In this document: in pieces, positions 18,201 through 29,507 of the stretch | Layout of the letters: the number at the start of each line of letters is the position of its first letter | Position numbering within the stretch: the stretch's first letter is position 1 | Assembly (NCBI GenBank): GCA_013115135.1 | Contig: JABANP010000204.1 | Span: 23,269 to 87,268, forward strand | Length of the DNA stretch: 64,000 nucleotides | Reading direction: 5' to 3' | Source: Perkinsus olseni | Lineage: Eukaryota > Perkinsozoa > Perkinsida > Perkinsidae | Translations under genes and position numbers: made by a program | Notes under the pieces: model-generated | What the model saw: the letters and a program-made list of their open reading frames with translations, nothing else | Told to the model about the DNA's origin: nothing | Database searches by the model: none

Positions 18201-21128
18201 AGGGATTACCTCTAACTTGTACTGTTTCATAACCACCAGCAAGCGATGGTACAAGTCCCAAAGCAGTGGGATAGGTTTTGTATTGCTACCGGTAGAACCC
18301 CCTTCATGAGACGACGTCGATGACTGCTTCGAGACGTACCTAGGCACGTGAGAGTGGCAGAGGCAGCCCTCCACACCGTGAGTAAGAGTCGTCCGAACGG
18401 CGACAACAGGCTGAGATAGATCGAGCGGAGCGTAGTAGAATCCTTACGTGGATGCTTCTGAGAGCACAGTCTCTTGATTGTGAGGTATCCTAGCTATCGT
18501 GGCCAGAGCTCGGCAAGCCAGTCGGGAGTGTATACGATGTGGGCTACGAGCGATCAGCTTCACCAGGAGCCCTCCAAGACTAGGCGATTCATCCAGTAAT
18601 CTGAGGATCGACACGAAGAGTCCGGGGCTGGAGGTAAGATTTTCAGGAACAAACACCAGCGCCTGATAAGCTGGTGAGGGGGCCGCACTGTCGCTCAGAC
18701 GCTGAGTGTCCATGTTTCGTTATCATGGCAGGAGGGCTCACCTAGCGGAGTCCTCCGGCAGAGAGCTGTCTACGCCAAGCACGCTTTCACCGAGGACGTG
18801 AACAAGCGTTGTGGCGACGGACGGCGGCCAAACGTCGATCGCGTTAAGTGCAATAGCCAGCAGACCATGATGGCCGATGAGCTTCTTCGAGCTTATCTGA
18901 CATGAACGCTGGGGTGGGCCCGTTTCCGAGACGGTGGGGTCACTAACCGCTGGTACAGTCCGAAGCATTTCAACGACGAGGCGAAGGGACTTGTTGGACA
19001 GAGGGATGGCCGCAGCATCTGCCACGCTGGGCGAGCAGGCCTTGAGGAGGAACTTCATCAGGGCCTCGCTGTGAAGCATATTGTCGAGTAGACCGTCACT
19101 GAGCAAAAAGTGGCAGGGGGAGAGGCGGAGCGAAGCGATATAGGCTCACCGCTTCTCTCGAACAGACCACTGGAGCAACTTGAAAATGAGCACCTCAGTA
19201 AGGTCATCGCCACCACCTCGGGACTTGTAAGTACTGCACATATCAGTGAGAAGGTCGAGGACCTGATGGGTGGACCACGGCCAACGGCAGCAGATAGTGG
19301 CATGGAGGAGCTACCCGAGGGCTGAGGAAGTCTGCCAGGCCAGATCCTAACCTCAAGTCCAGCATGTCATCCACCGTTCGCGTGACGTAGACAAAGAAAG
19401 TCCTACCGGGAACAGGTAAGTGACTCTCACTGTATTGCTGGATGGCCCTCGGTGACACCCAACGTGAGGCAGGGTTACCTCCTCAAGAGGCTCCGACTAG
19501 CAGCAGAAGCATGCAGAGCTAGCGTGAGGAGCGCCTCATGGGTGCTCCTTGCTGCAGCATCTTCAACCACCAAAAGTTGGCTCTGACGAGAGGTGCATAT
19601 CGTGAAGCTCGCCACGGTCTTTAGCAGCCCACCTCAGACACTTGGAAGAAGTCCACCAGCCAGCGCTTGGCTACCTGCTGCCGCGTTACGTTACGGCTTG
19701 AGACCAGACCAAGCAGGGCGTCAAGACGGCGGAGGTGCATCAGGTACTGAATGCACTCTATGCTATCATCCTTGGTGGCCAGGGCGAACAACCTGTCACA
19801 GGATGAGGAGCTACCGTCTGGGCACGCATAGTTGGCTACTTCAGTAGGGCCAGACTCGTACTCGGCTTGAGATTGGTCGAACCGTCGACGTCCGTACAGC
19901 GTTCTAGGAGACTCTCCAACAGGTTCAATCGCGCCCCGTGTCTCAGGAAGTAGTATCTTACGAGACTCTCAACTCCCGGGCCGGCGCCGAGCAGCAAGGC
20001 GGTCACGCAACTGCGAACAAGAGAGGGTTACACCGAGTGGCATCATAACTAGCAGCTCCTCACTCAGCAGCAGACTCGGCAGTGGCGTGAGAGGTCCCTT
20101 GCAGTGCACGGCATGCAATAGCCGCGAAGTTTGAATGAACTATATCCGCGGGGCTAATGACTTGGCCCGTGATTTCGTAACATAGACTTCGTAATGCGGC
20201 GGAGTACGATCGAGCCACCAGCGGCAAGAGGACTGTGTCGAAGAGACACTTCCGATCGCCATCACTCAGCAAGCTGCACTCTCCGCTGAGCAAATCTTTG
20301 AAAATCTCCCCTACAATTTTTGGTAGGAGAGTGCCGTAGACTCGCGAGATCGATCTGCTGTTGGGCTTGAGATGGGATATCAGGAGGCTGGCAACTTGCA
20401 TGCACCACCTCACGAAGGAAGGTTTCTCGGCACAGAGTTTACGACGCAGGTCCGCCCTTGTCGACAACAGAGCGGTGGCGCACTCTAGCCAAAGGACCGC
20501 GAGCTGAAGTGACTGACTATCACTCTGAGATCAACGTCATTTCAACAGCAGCATCGAGAGGCACCACCTACATCAGCCATGGAGTCCAGGCTCTCGACCA
20601 TCCTTTCAAGCTCATCAATAACACCCAGGTCGATGAGCTTGAGCTGAGCTCTGTGGCCTCCACCAACGCACAAGACTGCCAGTACAGATAGAAGTGCCTG
20701 GGCAATGTCTTCGGCATGCCGCTCTGACCAGGCTAACTTACTTTCAGGTCCGTCCCTAACACTCTGAACATGAGTCCCACTATGTCCTTTGTCACCAGTG
20801 ATGCCATCTGCTTCCCTTGTTCGTCGGCAGCAGCAGAGGTATCGACGCCGGAGTGGGAGGCGATCTTTGCTATGGAGAGCAAGCCTATCCTCAAGTTGTG
20901 CTCCATACAGTCTCTGACGAAGGCCATGCCGCCCTTCTCCGAGATGACACTGCCACCGGCATCTGCGAGAAAACTCTCACTCCGGAATACATCGCTTCTT
21001 GTGCTGAAGACGCTGAAGAACCTCTCACATGCAGGTATGGCTTGAGTGCCTTCATCCGAACTCGAGGCGCCTGCTGCGGCGAATCTAAGAACGAGGCCAT
21101 CGCCTTTGGTCAGGAATGAAGTCCACAA
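15211..21128 (-). CDS. Armadillo/HEAT-type repeat protein, gene C (multi-exon)
   Basis: Minus-strand chain of exons separated by short introns. Coding pieces that read as paired amphipathic helices lie near 20733-21128, 20060-20467, 18738-19106, 18444-18713, 17226-17690, 16292-16693, 16019-16243 and 15413-15934, and the last exon ends at TGA/TAG 15211 after LLALSRYSEDSIMRQQA. Repeats show Leu/Ala-rich helices with conserved small residues, typical of armadillo or HEAT solenoids used as scaffolds. No catalytic domain is visible. The 5' boundary is unsure: it may continue upstream into gene B through the GTAAGG at about 21419, or start near 21128. Exon junctions were not all resolved. Confidence 0.55.
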
Positions 21129-21416
21129 GTTGCATGCAGGCGATAGGGAAGCTTGGATCCAATGGTGATCGCCCTAATACAATGGATCACAACATGGCCC
21201 TTCGGGTGCCTCTGCACATGGGACGACTTGCCCGATCATGCCCCCACTTCGTAGGTCAGATAGATACCGAAGACCATCACGAGCATGGCGCGCGCGCCGA
21301 ATATTACTCTAAGTATTCGAGAATGCGCTACTCTAGGGGTGCGACAAGAAGGGATTCTCCTTCATAGAAGTCGTGCCAAACTGTTGGATAGACCCGTTGT
21401 GTCCTGTTGAATTTCC

Positions 21417-24400
21417 TTACCCGCTCAGCATGGCCTGCTCGAGGGCTCGGTGCAAGAGGGGAATGAGAACCGGTAGAGCTTCTGATATATAAATCTTCGC
21501 TGTGCGGAACCTCATCAGAACGTATCCTATAAAATGTACGTCGAGTGTGCTGCACACGCCTGGTGCCTTCAAGACCGTTGCCAGAGCGGGCACCTGGTCG
21601 CATGCCAAATCGCAGCCCATACAGCAGCACGACACTTACAATGTCATCCCGTGTTAGGACTAGCACTTCCGGGTACCTCTCTCCGAAGAGCACCAAAGTA
21701 CTCAGTAGTATGCGCACTTTCATCATCGCATCCTCAGCGTGTTCGCTACTAGCGAGACCCTTGGACAGGGCGCGAAGAAGCCTGCCTAGTGTCATGTGCA
21801 GTTTCTTGCGTATAAAGGCATCAGCAGCCAGTCTCGTAACGACCTGACCAGTAAAGCTGCGCCTTCAGCAGATCATCCAAGTCTGCCCACTTCGTCGTCT
21901 CCATCGCCCCCTGCCTTTACACAAGCCGCGTAGACCATGTAGATTCCCGTATGCATGAACCGCTGAGCCCGGCCAGACTTGTCGGTGGTGTCAACGCCGA
22001 CGAGAGGCGGTAGCGCATTCGAGAGCGTTGTGATGAACAGCTCGTTCAGGCTGAGCTTCGGTCCTCGAGTTGCGAAGGTCGTGTAGTGCGGAACCAGCAC
22101 GAGACGGAGCAGACCGTAAATGGACTGCAGCACAGTCTTAGCCGCACTGCCGAACTGGTTGAGAATGGACAGCATCCTCCTTACAGCCTCGGCGCCCGAC
22201 TCCCGCATGATGAGCTCTTTGGCGACCTCAGGCTGCACCAGCATGGCCCGCATGAGCCCAGCGAAGACCAGAAGGCATTGCTCCCTGCCAGTGGGTGTAG
22301 TGTGTGTGCCCTTCTGAAGGGTCCTCTCGGTGAAGCTCTCAATAAAAGTTACGCATCTCTTACTAGGAAGGGGCTCCTCGAGAGGTTCGGCCATGCACCG
22401 GGCCACCATCTCCGCAGCAAGATCCGGCAGTGCGTCCAGACGGTCAATGAGATCGCTGCATATGGCGACGTTCTGATGCAGCAGAGCTCGTTGGCACATA
22501 ATGGTGATGAGTTGACGGCACTTGGGGTGATCGGATTGGGTTGTTAGGAGCAGGGTGACTATCCTGGCCAGGCCATTGACAACGGGTAGGTAGTCCGGCA
22601 CTACGAAGTGGTTGGCGGATACGAAGGACAGAAGGTCCATGGATGCCAGGACGAGCCGCTCTCTATGGGACTTCGCCTTCGACGCTTCGGCACCCTGCGT
22701 GCCCTCTCCTAACGCCCACATGCAGACGCCTTCAACTTTGCGGACGACCTCCATGGCCTGGTGCTCATCGCAATGCATGCCTAGCGACTCAGAGCCTTCC
22801 GACCACAGCACTGACACTGTACAGTAGGCTGCCATCATCCATACAGTATCCTCCACGAACTTCGGGTCAATGAACTTCACACTCTGTTCGGCCTCTTTCT
22901 CGCGCATCTTGCTCGAGTCTCGGGAAGCCTTCAGCAAGTACAGATTCCGGCGACCTGCTTGCTGTGCCTCGGCACTCGAGCCTTCCCTTGACTTTGGCTC
23001 AGCTTTTTGCTGGCGGTGGTTCCCAGGGCAGTACGGCACGCCCAAGGACGACACTTGCAGGGCTGCGCTGGCAACTAGCTCGGCTCCGCGATGGGCCATC
23101 GCGACCTTCCACAGCCTGCCCACCACTTCCGGGCGACGAAGTAGCTCCTGGCGGGCTGCTGGTCCACCATCAGAGCATATTCGAACGATACAAGGCAGTA
23201 CGATGGGCAGCTCCCTCTGCGGTACTCTTACGAAGACTTCGAGGACTCTGGCAAATCTATCACCGTTGAGCAAAAGCCCACTGTCTCCTGGGGGTCCTTC
23301 CAGCAGAGAGAATCGTATTGATGCCAAGAGCAGTCTCGGCAGAGTGACAGCTAGCTGCTCATCTGACGCTACAACCTTACCGAAAACTTCTCCCTCCCGG
23401 CCCAGGCTGGAGATATAGCAGGCCACGACTGCCTCAAGGAAGCCCTCTTTAGACAGCGTGAAGTCACTGCGCACAGCAGCTATGTTATGGACAATGACGG
23501 CGCTGTACTTGGCAAAGGACGGCTCTTGCAGCATCTCCAGGACGTATTCAACGCACTCGTCGTAGGCAACGATCTGGTTAACAATCTTGGTCATGTTGGT
23601 CCAGGAGGCGATGGCTCGGTAGTGCCAGAGCCGCTGCTGCTCATCACCGATATCCCGCACTCTGAGAATGAAGGCAGCAACATCGTCAAACACCTTGGTC
23701 ATTGCTCGACTGATGTAAGATACGCCCTGGCTGCCAGCAGCAGTTATAAACACAGCATTGGACACACTGGCGATCTCTCTCGTTCTGGCGTCCTCTGTAT
23801 CCGGGCTTGCGCCGTACGCGCACTCCCCGAGAAGCTCAGGGAAGTGCCGATCCGTGAAGGAGAAACCGCAAACGACCAGGACGTAGATAACCTTCCCAAG
23901 CTCGGCCGATATGTGAGAACTCCCGTGACCGTAAAGGTTCGTCTGAGCGATCTCCAAGACAGCCTCAAGCCAGGGGCAGTCAACCTTAGTCCAATCAACA
24001 TGCCGACCTTCCTCTCTGCAATGGACCATCAAGGTCTGCATAGTGTATAGCATGTCCCTCAGCATTCCCGTCTGCATCTGAGAGTAGCTCCCACCAGGCA
24101 ACCTTCCAGGGAGCTCGAGATCCCTGTGGAACCTTCCGAAAGCCTTCAACGTGACGTGCAGGATGGCCTCCGGCGAGAGGGTCGGGAACATGGCAGCTTC
24201 CTCCCGGTCGACCCACTTCCGAGCCACTGTTCTGCACGACCGGACGATCTCGCACAGGAGCTCAGCCCAGAGGCGGTCAGCCTGTCCGGCAGCTGCCAGC
24301 ACCGAACCGCAGCCACTGTCGTCAACTGTCTCCGCCATGACACGAAGAATATCCTCCAGCCACAAACCCTCGAGGTTGACCTCGATATCGCACGCTGCGG

Positions 24401-27400
24401 CTCTAAGAAGATACGTTAGCCCCTCACAAGTGAGGTAATTCTCAGCATTATGATCTCGCACGAGTAGCGCCAAGACCGCTCTGATTTCATCCGGGGTGTG
24501 TGTACCATCCTGAGCATGGAAAAAGTAGTTGACCGTTCGAACCACCAGCAGAGCATGCGTGGTCGTCACACTGGACGGCGACTTGGACAGAATTGATGCT
24601 GCCAGGAAATTGAGGTACTCGGAGCTCTGATCGTAGCGCAGTAGATGGGCCAGAGACAGCTGGGACATGTCCTCGTCCGTGCTTCCCATTTGCTCTCGTT
24701 CGACATACCCTCGACACATATCCGCGAAGCCCGCAAGAGCCCCTAGGTACTGTACTGCTCTGAACCTCGACGTGGCCGATCTAAGAGCATCTCCTTCAGG
24801 AATCCACCGGCATATCTTTCGATGAAGGTCATTGACTGGTTGGCTCGCCGCCGTCCACGGTGCCGCCTCGGCCTCCTCCCTCTGCTGCTGTTGCTGCACC
24901 GACAGGGTTAGGTACCGAATGCAGCAGTACAGAGCCTGATCCACCACAGCGACTTCGTTAACCTCCTCGGCCTTGGCCGCGATCGCATCTCCAACGAATT
25001 TGTCCAGCAATTGATAGAACGCCCTTGTTCTAACAACTCTGGCCACCCACATGGAGTCGTCCTTGGCATCAGCGATGGTCCTCAACAACGCAGACAGCAG
25101 CTGCTTGAGCCGCTTGTCTGAGTAGTCAACTCCCTCTCCCTCTACCAGGAGCTCTATGAAGCTCGCCAATGCCCTCTCGTAGCCCGCCGTCTTCACCCCG
25201 ACGCAGTTCCACACGTGCAAGGCGGTCAAAAGCCGATTCATGTCGGATACCGTCTCCTTCTTCCCGCCGACATACTCATAGTCGAAATGGTATTTGCTAT
25301 TCTCACGGAAGTCGTGAGAATAAGTGCATGCCTGTACTAGAATCACTTGGCTGTAGTAACGGACGTCGTCAATGATGCACTCCCTGGGCATCGGTATCTT
25401 CGAACCTGCTGCTGCTGTTGGTGGCCTCCAATCAGCACAACTGAGCAGGTACTCCAGCTGCTCCTCACCGAACCCTCCAGCAACGCCTTGGAGGACGGCC
25501 ATAGTGTCACCAACACGCTCCCCTGAGAAGCGAGCTAGGTAGGCTACAGCACGGTGAAGGCTCCACTGGAAGTCCTCGTGGATCGTCCCCGGCTCCAATG
25601 AGAGGGCCGCCAGGAGCTGCTCCCTATGCCGTAGCATCTTCCCCGGAGATCTTTGACACAGCCTAGCAAGGGCCGTAGCAATACTCCTGCACTTGACGTC
25701 CGTCCACTTCACAACATCACTCGAGCCATCCGCAGCTCGTCCGTGCAAGGCCGCTATCATGGCCTGCGTGAGGCTGTGTTGCGAAAGGGCCTCGGTGATG
25801 GCAACCTCCCGCGAGATCTCCATCACTGCCACAGCCGCCAAGTCCGCGACGCGTTCGTCCCTAGCCATAGCGCACCGGAGCAGTGTTTCTCCCAGCGGCT
25901 CGAGCGCCCCTAGCCGACTCTGAGACTCTCCCTTCTCTAATTCTCGGCTGGTGAGCGTCAAGACCATCGTAAGAAGCAGCTTGTACGCCATGAACCCCCT
26001 ACTGAGCACCTCTCCGCCCCGAGGCTGCTGCCACAGCTCTTCAGCTGCTTCGTTATCCAAATGCAATGGCGGTACCAGGAAACCGGCCAAGTGTCTAGCC
26101 CTGAGGCCCAAGGCCTCAACGAACCTCTCGGAGCCTGAACACTCCGCTATGTTCAGCAGACCACGGTCCAAGCCGAGCACCAGCAACCAGCAGACCGAGT
26201 CGAAGGCGGCGTCGTTCTCCTGCGCCCCTCGGCTGATGTATCCTTCAATATCCCGACGGAAAAGATCGATCAACCCCGAGGACCGCCACTGCGCCCACAT
26301 CTTCGAAGCCGCACTGGCACTTGAGCGTATGAAGAACTGCTGGACGAAGACGCCTACCACAGTACAGAGCTCCCGATGGGTGGGCGACTCATCTTCCTTC
26401 CCGTCGAGGCTCTGCAGACGGTCGAAGTGGTACTTGAGGAATGAGTGCAGATGCTCCGAGCGGTGCAGCGCCTCGATGAAGACTGGGGCGAGGTCTCCCG
26501 AGATCAAAGCCAGACAGGAGCGCAAGAGCAACGCCCATACTCGCTCCGCATGCTCCTTCCCCTCAGGCCCGAGACGACTGGCACGAGTAGCCACCAGGCG
26601 AGCCACTCTGATGGCGTACCGCAGCAAGCCGAACTCCTTCCAAAGCTCTGGGTCATGCACTCTCGTGATGGCCATGTTATAGAGTATCTCGTAGGCCCTC
26701 AGTTGTATATCGGGCCGAGCGCAGAGACCGATGCACTCCCGCAGGGTGATGAACACCTGCCTGGAGTACAGCTGATTCCGAATGTCCTCCCGCGTGCTTT
26801 GAGACAGCTTGTGGAAGACCTCTGTGATGATACTCATGACCAGTGCGCTCTGATCGTTTATCGACTCCCCAGCCGTGCCTACAGCGAGCGTCGCTAGGCC
26901 CACTGTAAAGGAGAGTCCACTCACCGGCCGACGCGAGAGTCTCGTGGCCACCAGCCTCCTCAAGCTGCTGCTTCGAGAGACGTATGATGAGCTCCAATGC
27001 CTCGGGGTCGACGCCCAACTTGTCCCCTTCGATGCCGTGGAAATATCTACACCAACGGCCGTTCTGTTCAGATGTTCGGCCTTCCTACAGGCTAGAGGCG
27101 TATAAGGACAACTTCTGCATGTCATTGGCAGCCTGCAGCTCCGCCAGCTCCCCCTCACTGGCGAACTCGGAGGACGACGAGGCTGAGCCAAAGACATCCT
27201 CGGCCCTCGCTGGTGGCTCCACCTCCTCACCGCTGGAGTCCGCTGTGGCATCCATTTTGATGTTCTTCACCAGAGTAGTGGACAGCTCCTGACTGACTCC
27301 AGCCGACTTGCACATATTAGCCACTATCGCGTACCTGAGCTACGCCCAGTGCTGCCACCACAGCCCGAAGCTATTACGCTGTTCTCCTATTATCGATACT

Positions 27401-29317
27401 GTGGAGGGATGCTATGCCTTTGGCGTCCCCCGTCACGCCGCTGGGCCCATCACTAGTGATGAAAGTAGAGACTATCCACCCAACAACAGGGCCCACTTCG
27501 GTACCTACTCGAAGAGCCATTGGCAGCAGCAGAGGCCAGCCGTCGCCTACCGTCCTCGGCCAGGATAGCTTGCTGGAGCGCCCGATCTCCGGAGAGTGCA
27601 AAGACGGCGTGGAAGAGAAGTTGGAAGCATTCAAGATACTCCTTCTCATCAGCAGCGGCGGCCTCTTCGGCTTCGAGGGACTCCCCAGTCGGATCCTATC
27701 GCAAAGGAATGCACTAGCTGAGCCCAAAGCCAAACCAGGAGGAGCTCAGGTGAGGCGGGTGGGTCAGCTGACGGGACCGTTGGGTGAAGTTGGCATCAGC
27801 TCGAGGATGATGAATGCAACTCCACAGTGTTCAATCCGTCAGACTTGAGGACCCATTTTGGATTAGTCAAAAACATCATTCCCAAGACATCAGGAGCCGA
27901 GACGAAGAGTCCTGCTCACTCAGCAAGAATACATGCCCTAGCCCCACTCACAGAGATGATCCCCTCGTCTACTGTCGATGGCCTCTCCTCTTCTTCCTCT
28001 AGTGGATGGCAGAACGTAAGCTTGAGGGGCCTCTGTAACAACAGGGGCTCTATGCAGGTCGAATAGTCCTGTGTCACCACGGACGTGTCACCATTGATGG
28101 CGAGGAGGAAGTCACCTTCTCTAACCTGCATCAAACCCGCATAAGGCCAAGATCACCGCACGATGATCATCGCAATAAGAACCCTCGTCATGGACTGCTC
28201 ACCTCCCCTTTGCGATCGGCCGGTCCCTCCGGGAAGACATGCTTGACCAGCGGGAGAGGCAGCTGCCAGCTCATTTTCAATCCAACCCGCGGCACATCGA
28301 CCTCCGTGAACGTCAAAGTGAAACTTTCTGATACTTCTTGTTCTTTCTCCTCCGCTTCTCCCTGGTCCTCCACTGTCGGCACCAGTTTGCTCACCAGCCT
28401 GTAGCTCAGCCGCACCGCCGAGTAAATGTATCGGACCATCAGCGGGTCCTTCAGCGAGGCTGGGCTGTTCCGCGCCACGTTGTTCAACAACCTCGCCAGC
28501 TGCAAATGCAGTCCAAAGTTCGAAACATAGTACTCCCAACTTATCCTCTCCGTACAGAGTCGAAGCACAGCGCTCGCCCTCAGTGTCGTGGACACGCACG
28601 TCGGCAAGGCCACGAGGTTAGCCAAGGCTCCAGTGAGGAACCGTCTCAGCTCTGCATCGTTAGTATTGAAGAGAAGCCTCTCTAGGAAGCCTCCAGTAGA
28701 AGCAACGGCCCCTTCAATCATCGCTGCATGAGCATCGGTCGCGTCACTCGAGAGCACGTTGGCCAGAAGCACGCAGAGCCTCTGCTTGAGGACCAGCGGG
28801 CAAACCTTGATCATTTCTAGAATCTTACCAACCCCTTGTCTAGAGAGGGCTGCCGGGCAGACGTAAGTGAGGCGGATGAGAGTATCCAACACCGAGCAGC
28901 TGATGCCCATGACCGCCTGCGTTGTGTGGCGGACGAAGGTTTTAACCAAAGAGAGCATGCCCTCAGTCATAGTGTGTAGCGCTTCTATTGAACTGACTTC
29001 CTTCCGTATCTCCAGCGGCACGACATTCTCGTCATCATCACTCGCCTCTCCTGTCAGGCTACCGTGCACCAAAAGGTACCCCAATTTTGACAGCACTTCA
29101 TGGACACCCCATCAAGAGGGCCAACGCTCATGCTCTTTCCCCCTCTACTCTGGCCCTGCCCCTCTCGACCAGTATCCTGCTCGGTGCTCTGCAGGCTGGT
29201 CGCTGTGTACTTATGTAGTAGGACTGCCAAGGCGTCGATGTCCATGAAGCCAAGAATAGCAGCCGGGAGAGTGACTAGGAAGTCCAAATTCTTCTGGCTG
29301 ACGCGCTCAGCCTTCAT
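21417..29317 (-). CDS. Giant armadillo/HEAT-repeat protein with a PDZ domain, gene B
   Basis: Probable start ATG at 29317 (MKAERVSQKNLDFLV), just after an AT-rich gap. Exons run 29317-29054, 29096-28200 (helical repeats), then a PDZ domain, then further repeats near 27700-27550, 27324-27095 and 27018-26925, and a very long exon from 26902 to about 21896 with no stop (its open frame spans 21873-27251). After a 47-nt intron the frame continues VVTRLAADAFIRK and then, after a 46-nt intron, VPALATVLKAPG to a TAA at 21417. Solenoid repeats are evident throughout (for example LELIIRLSKQQLEEA, LYSRQVFITLRECIG). A cytoskeletal or membrane scaffold is plausible; no function can be assigned. One frame step near 29090 is unexplained. 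Confidence 0.6.
26903..26924 (-). other. Candidate 22-nt intron
   Basis: On the minus strand GTGAGTGGACTCTCCTTTACAG lies between an exon ending HETLASA and one starting VGLATLAVG. Removing exactly these 22 bases joins two helical-repeat frames into a continuous armadillo repeat; leaving them shifts the frame. Donor and acceptor are both consensus. Confidence 0.65.
27935..28320 (-). other. PDZ domain encoded within armadillo gene B
   Basis: On the minus strand, a segment with LTFTEVDVPRVGLKMSW and VKHVFPEGPADRKGEV is followed, after an intron near 28198-28130, by MQVREGDFLLAINGDTS and RPLKLTFC. This order (carboxylate-loop strand, PGGPAxx-like turn, V.VGD.LLAING.., final beta strand) is the PDZ fold signature. 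A PDZ domain binds C-terminal peptides and suggests that the solenoid docks to a membrane or cytoskeletal partner. Confidence 0.75.
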
Positions 29318-29507
29318 GTCCTGAGCAACGGAGGGCGGCAATCTCGGCAACCTAGCTCAACGAAGCCGTCGAGGCGTAGCGGCTACCAATACTCCTATGA
29401 ACGCGTCTTAAACAAATATGATTTAGGGACAAAGTACTTAGATAGTTGAAAGAACTGCCAATCTCTAATACGACGGCAGAGCAACTCTGAGGGTTACTCA
29501 TTCTCCC
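29318..29507. other. AT-rich gap between armadillo genes A and B
   Basis: About 190 bases without coding signal, with AT-rich stretches, between the TGA at 29508-29510 and the ATG at 29317. It is the best candidate gene boundary in the 20-kb armadillo tract. Confidence 0.5.

Noticed and set aside
25951..26682. 243-codon + strand frame antisense to the long armadillo exon
   Set aside because: Antisense shadow of a strongly coding, repeat-bearing minus-strand frame; its composition is biased and lacks domains.
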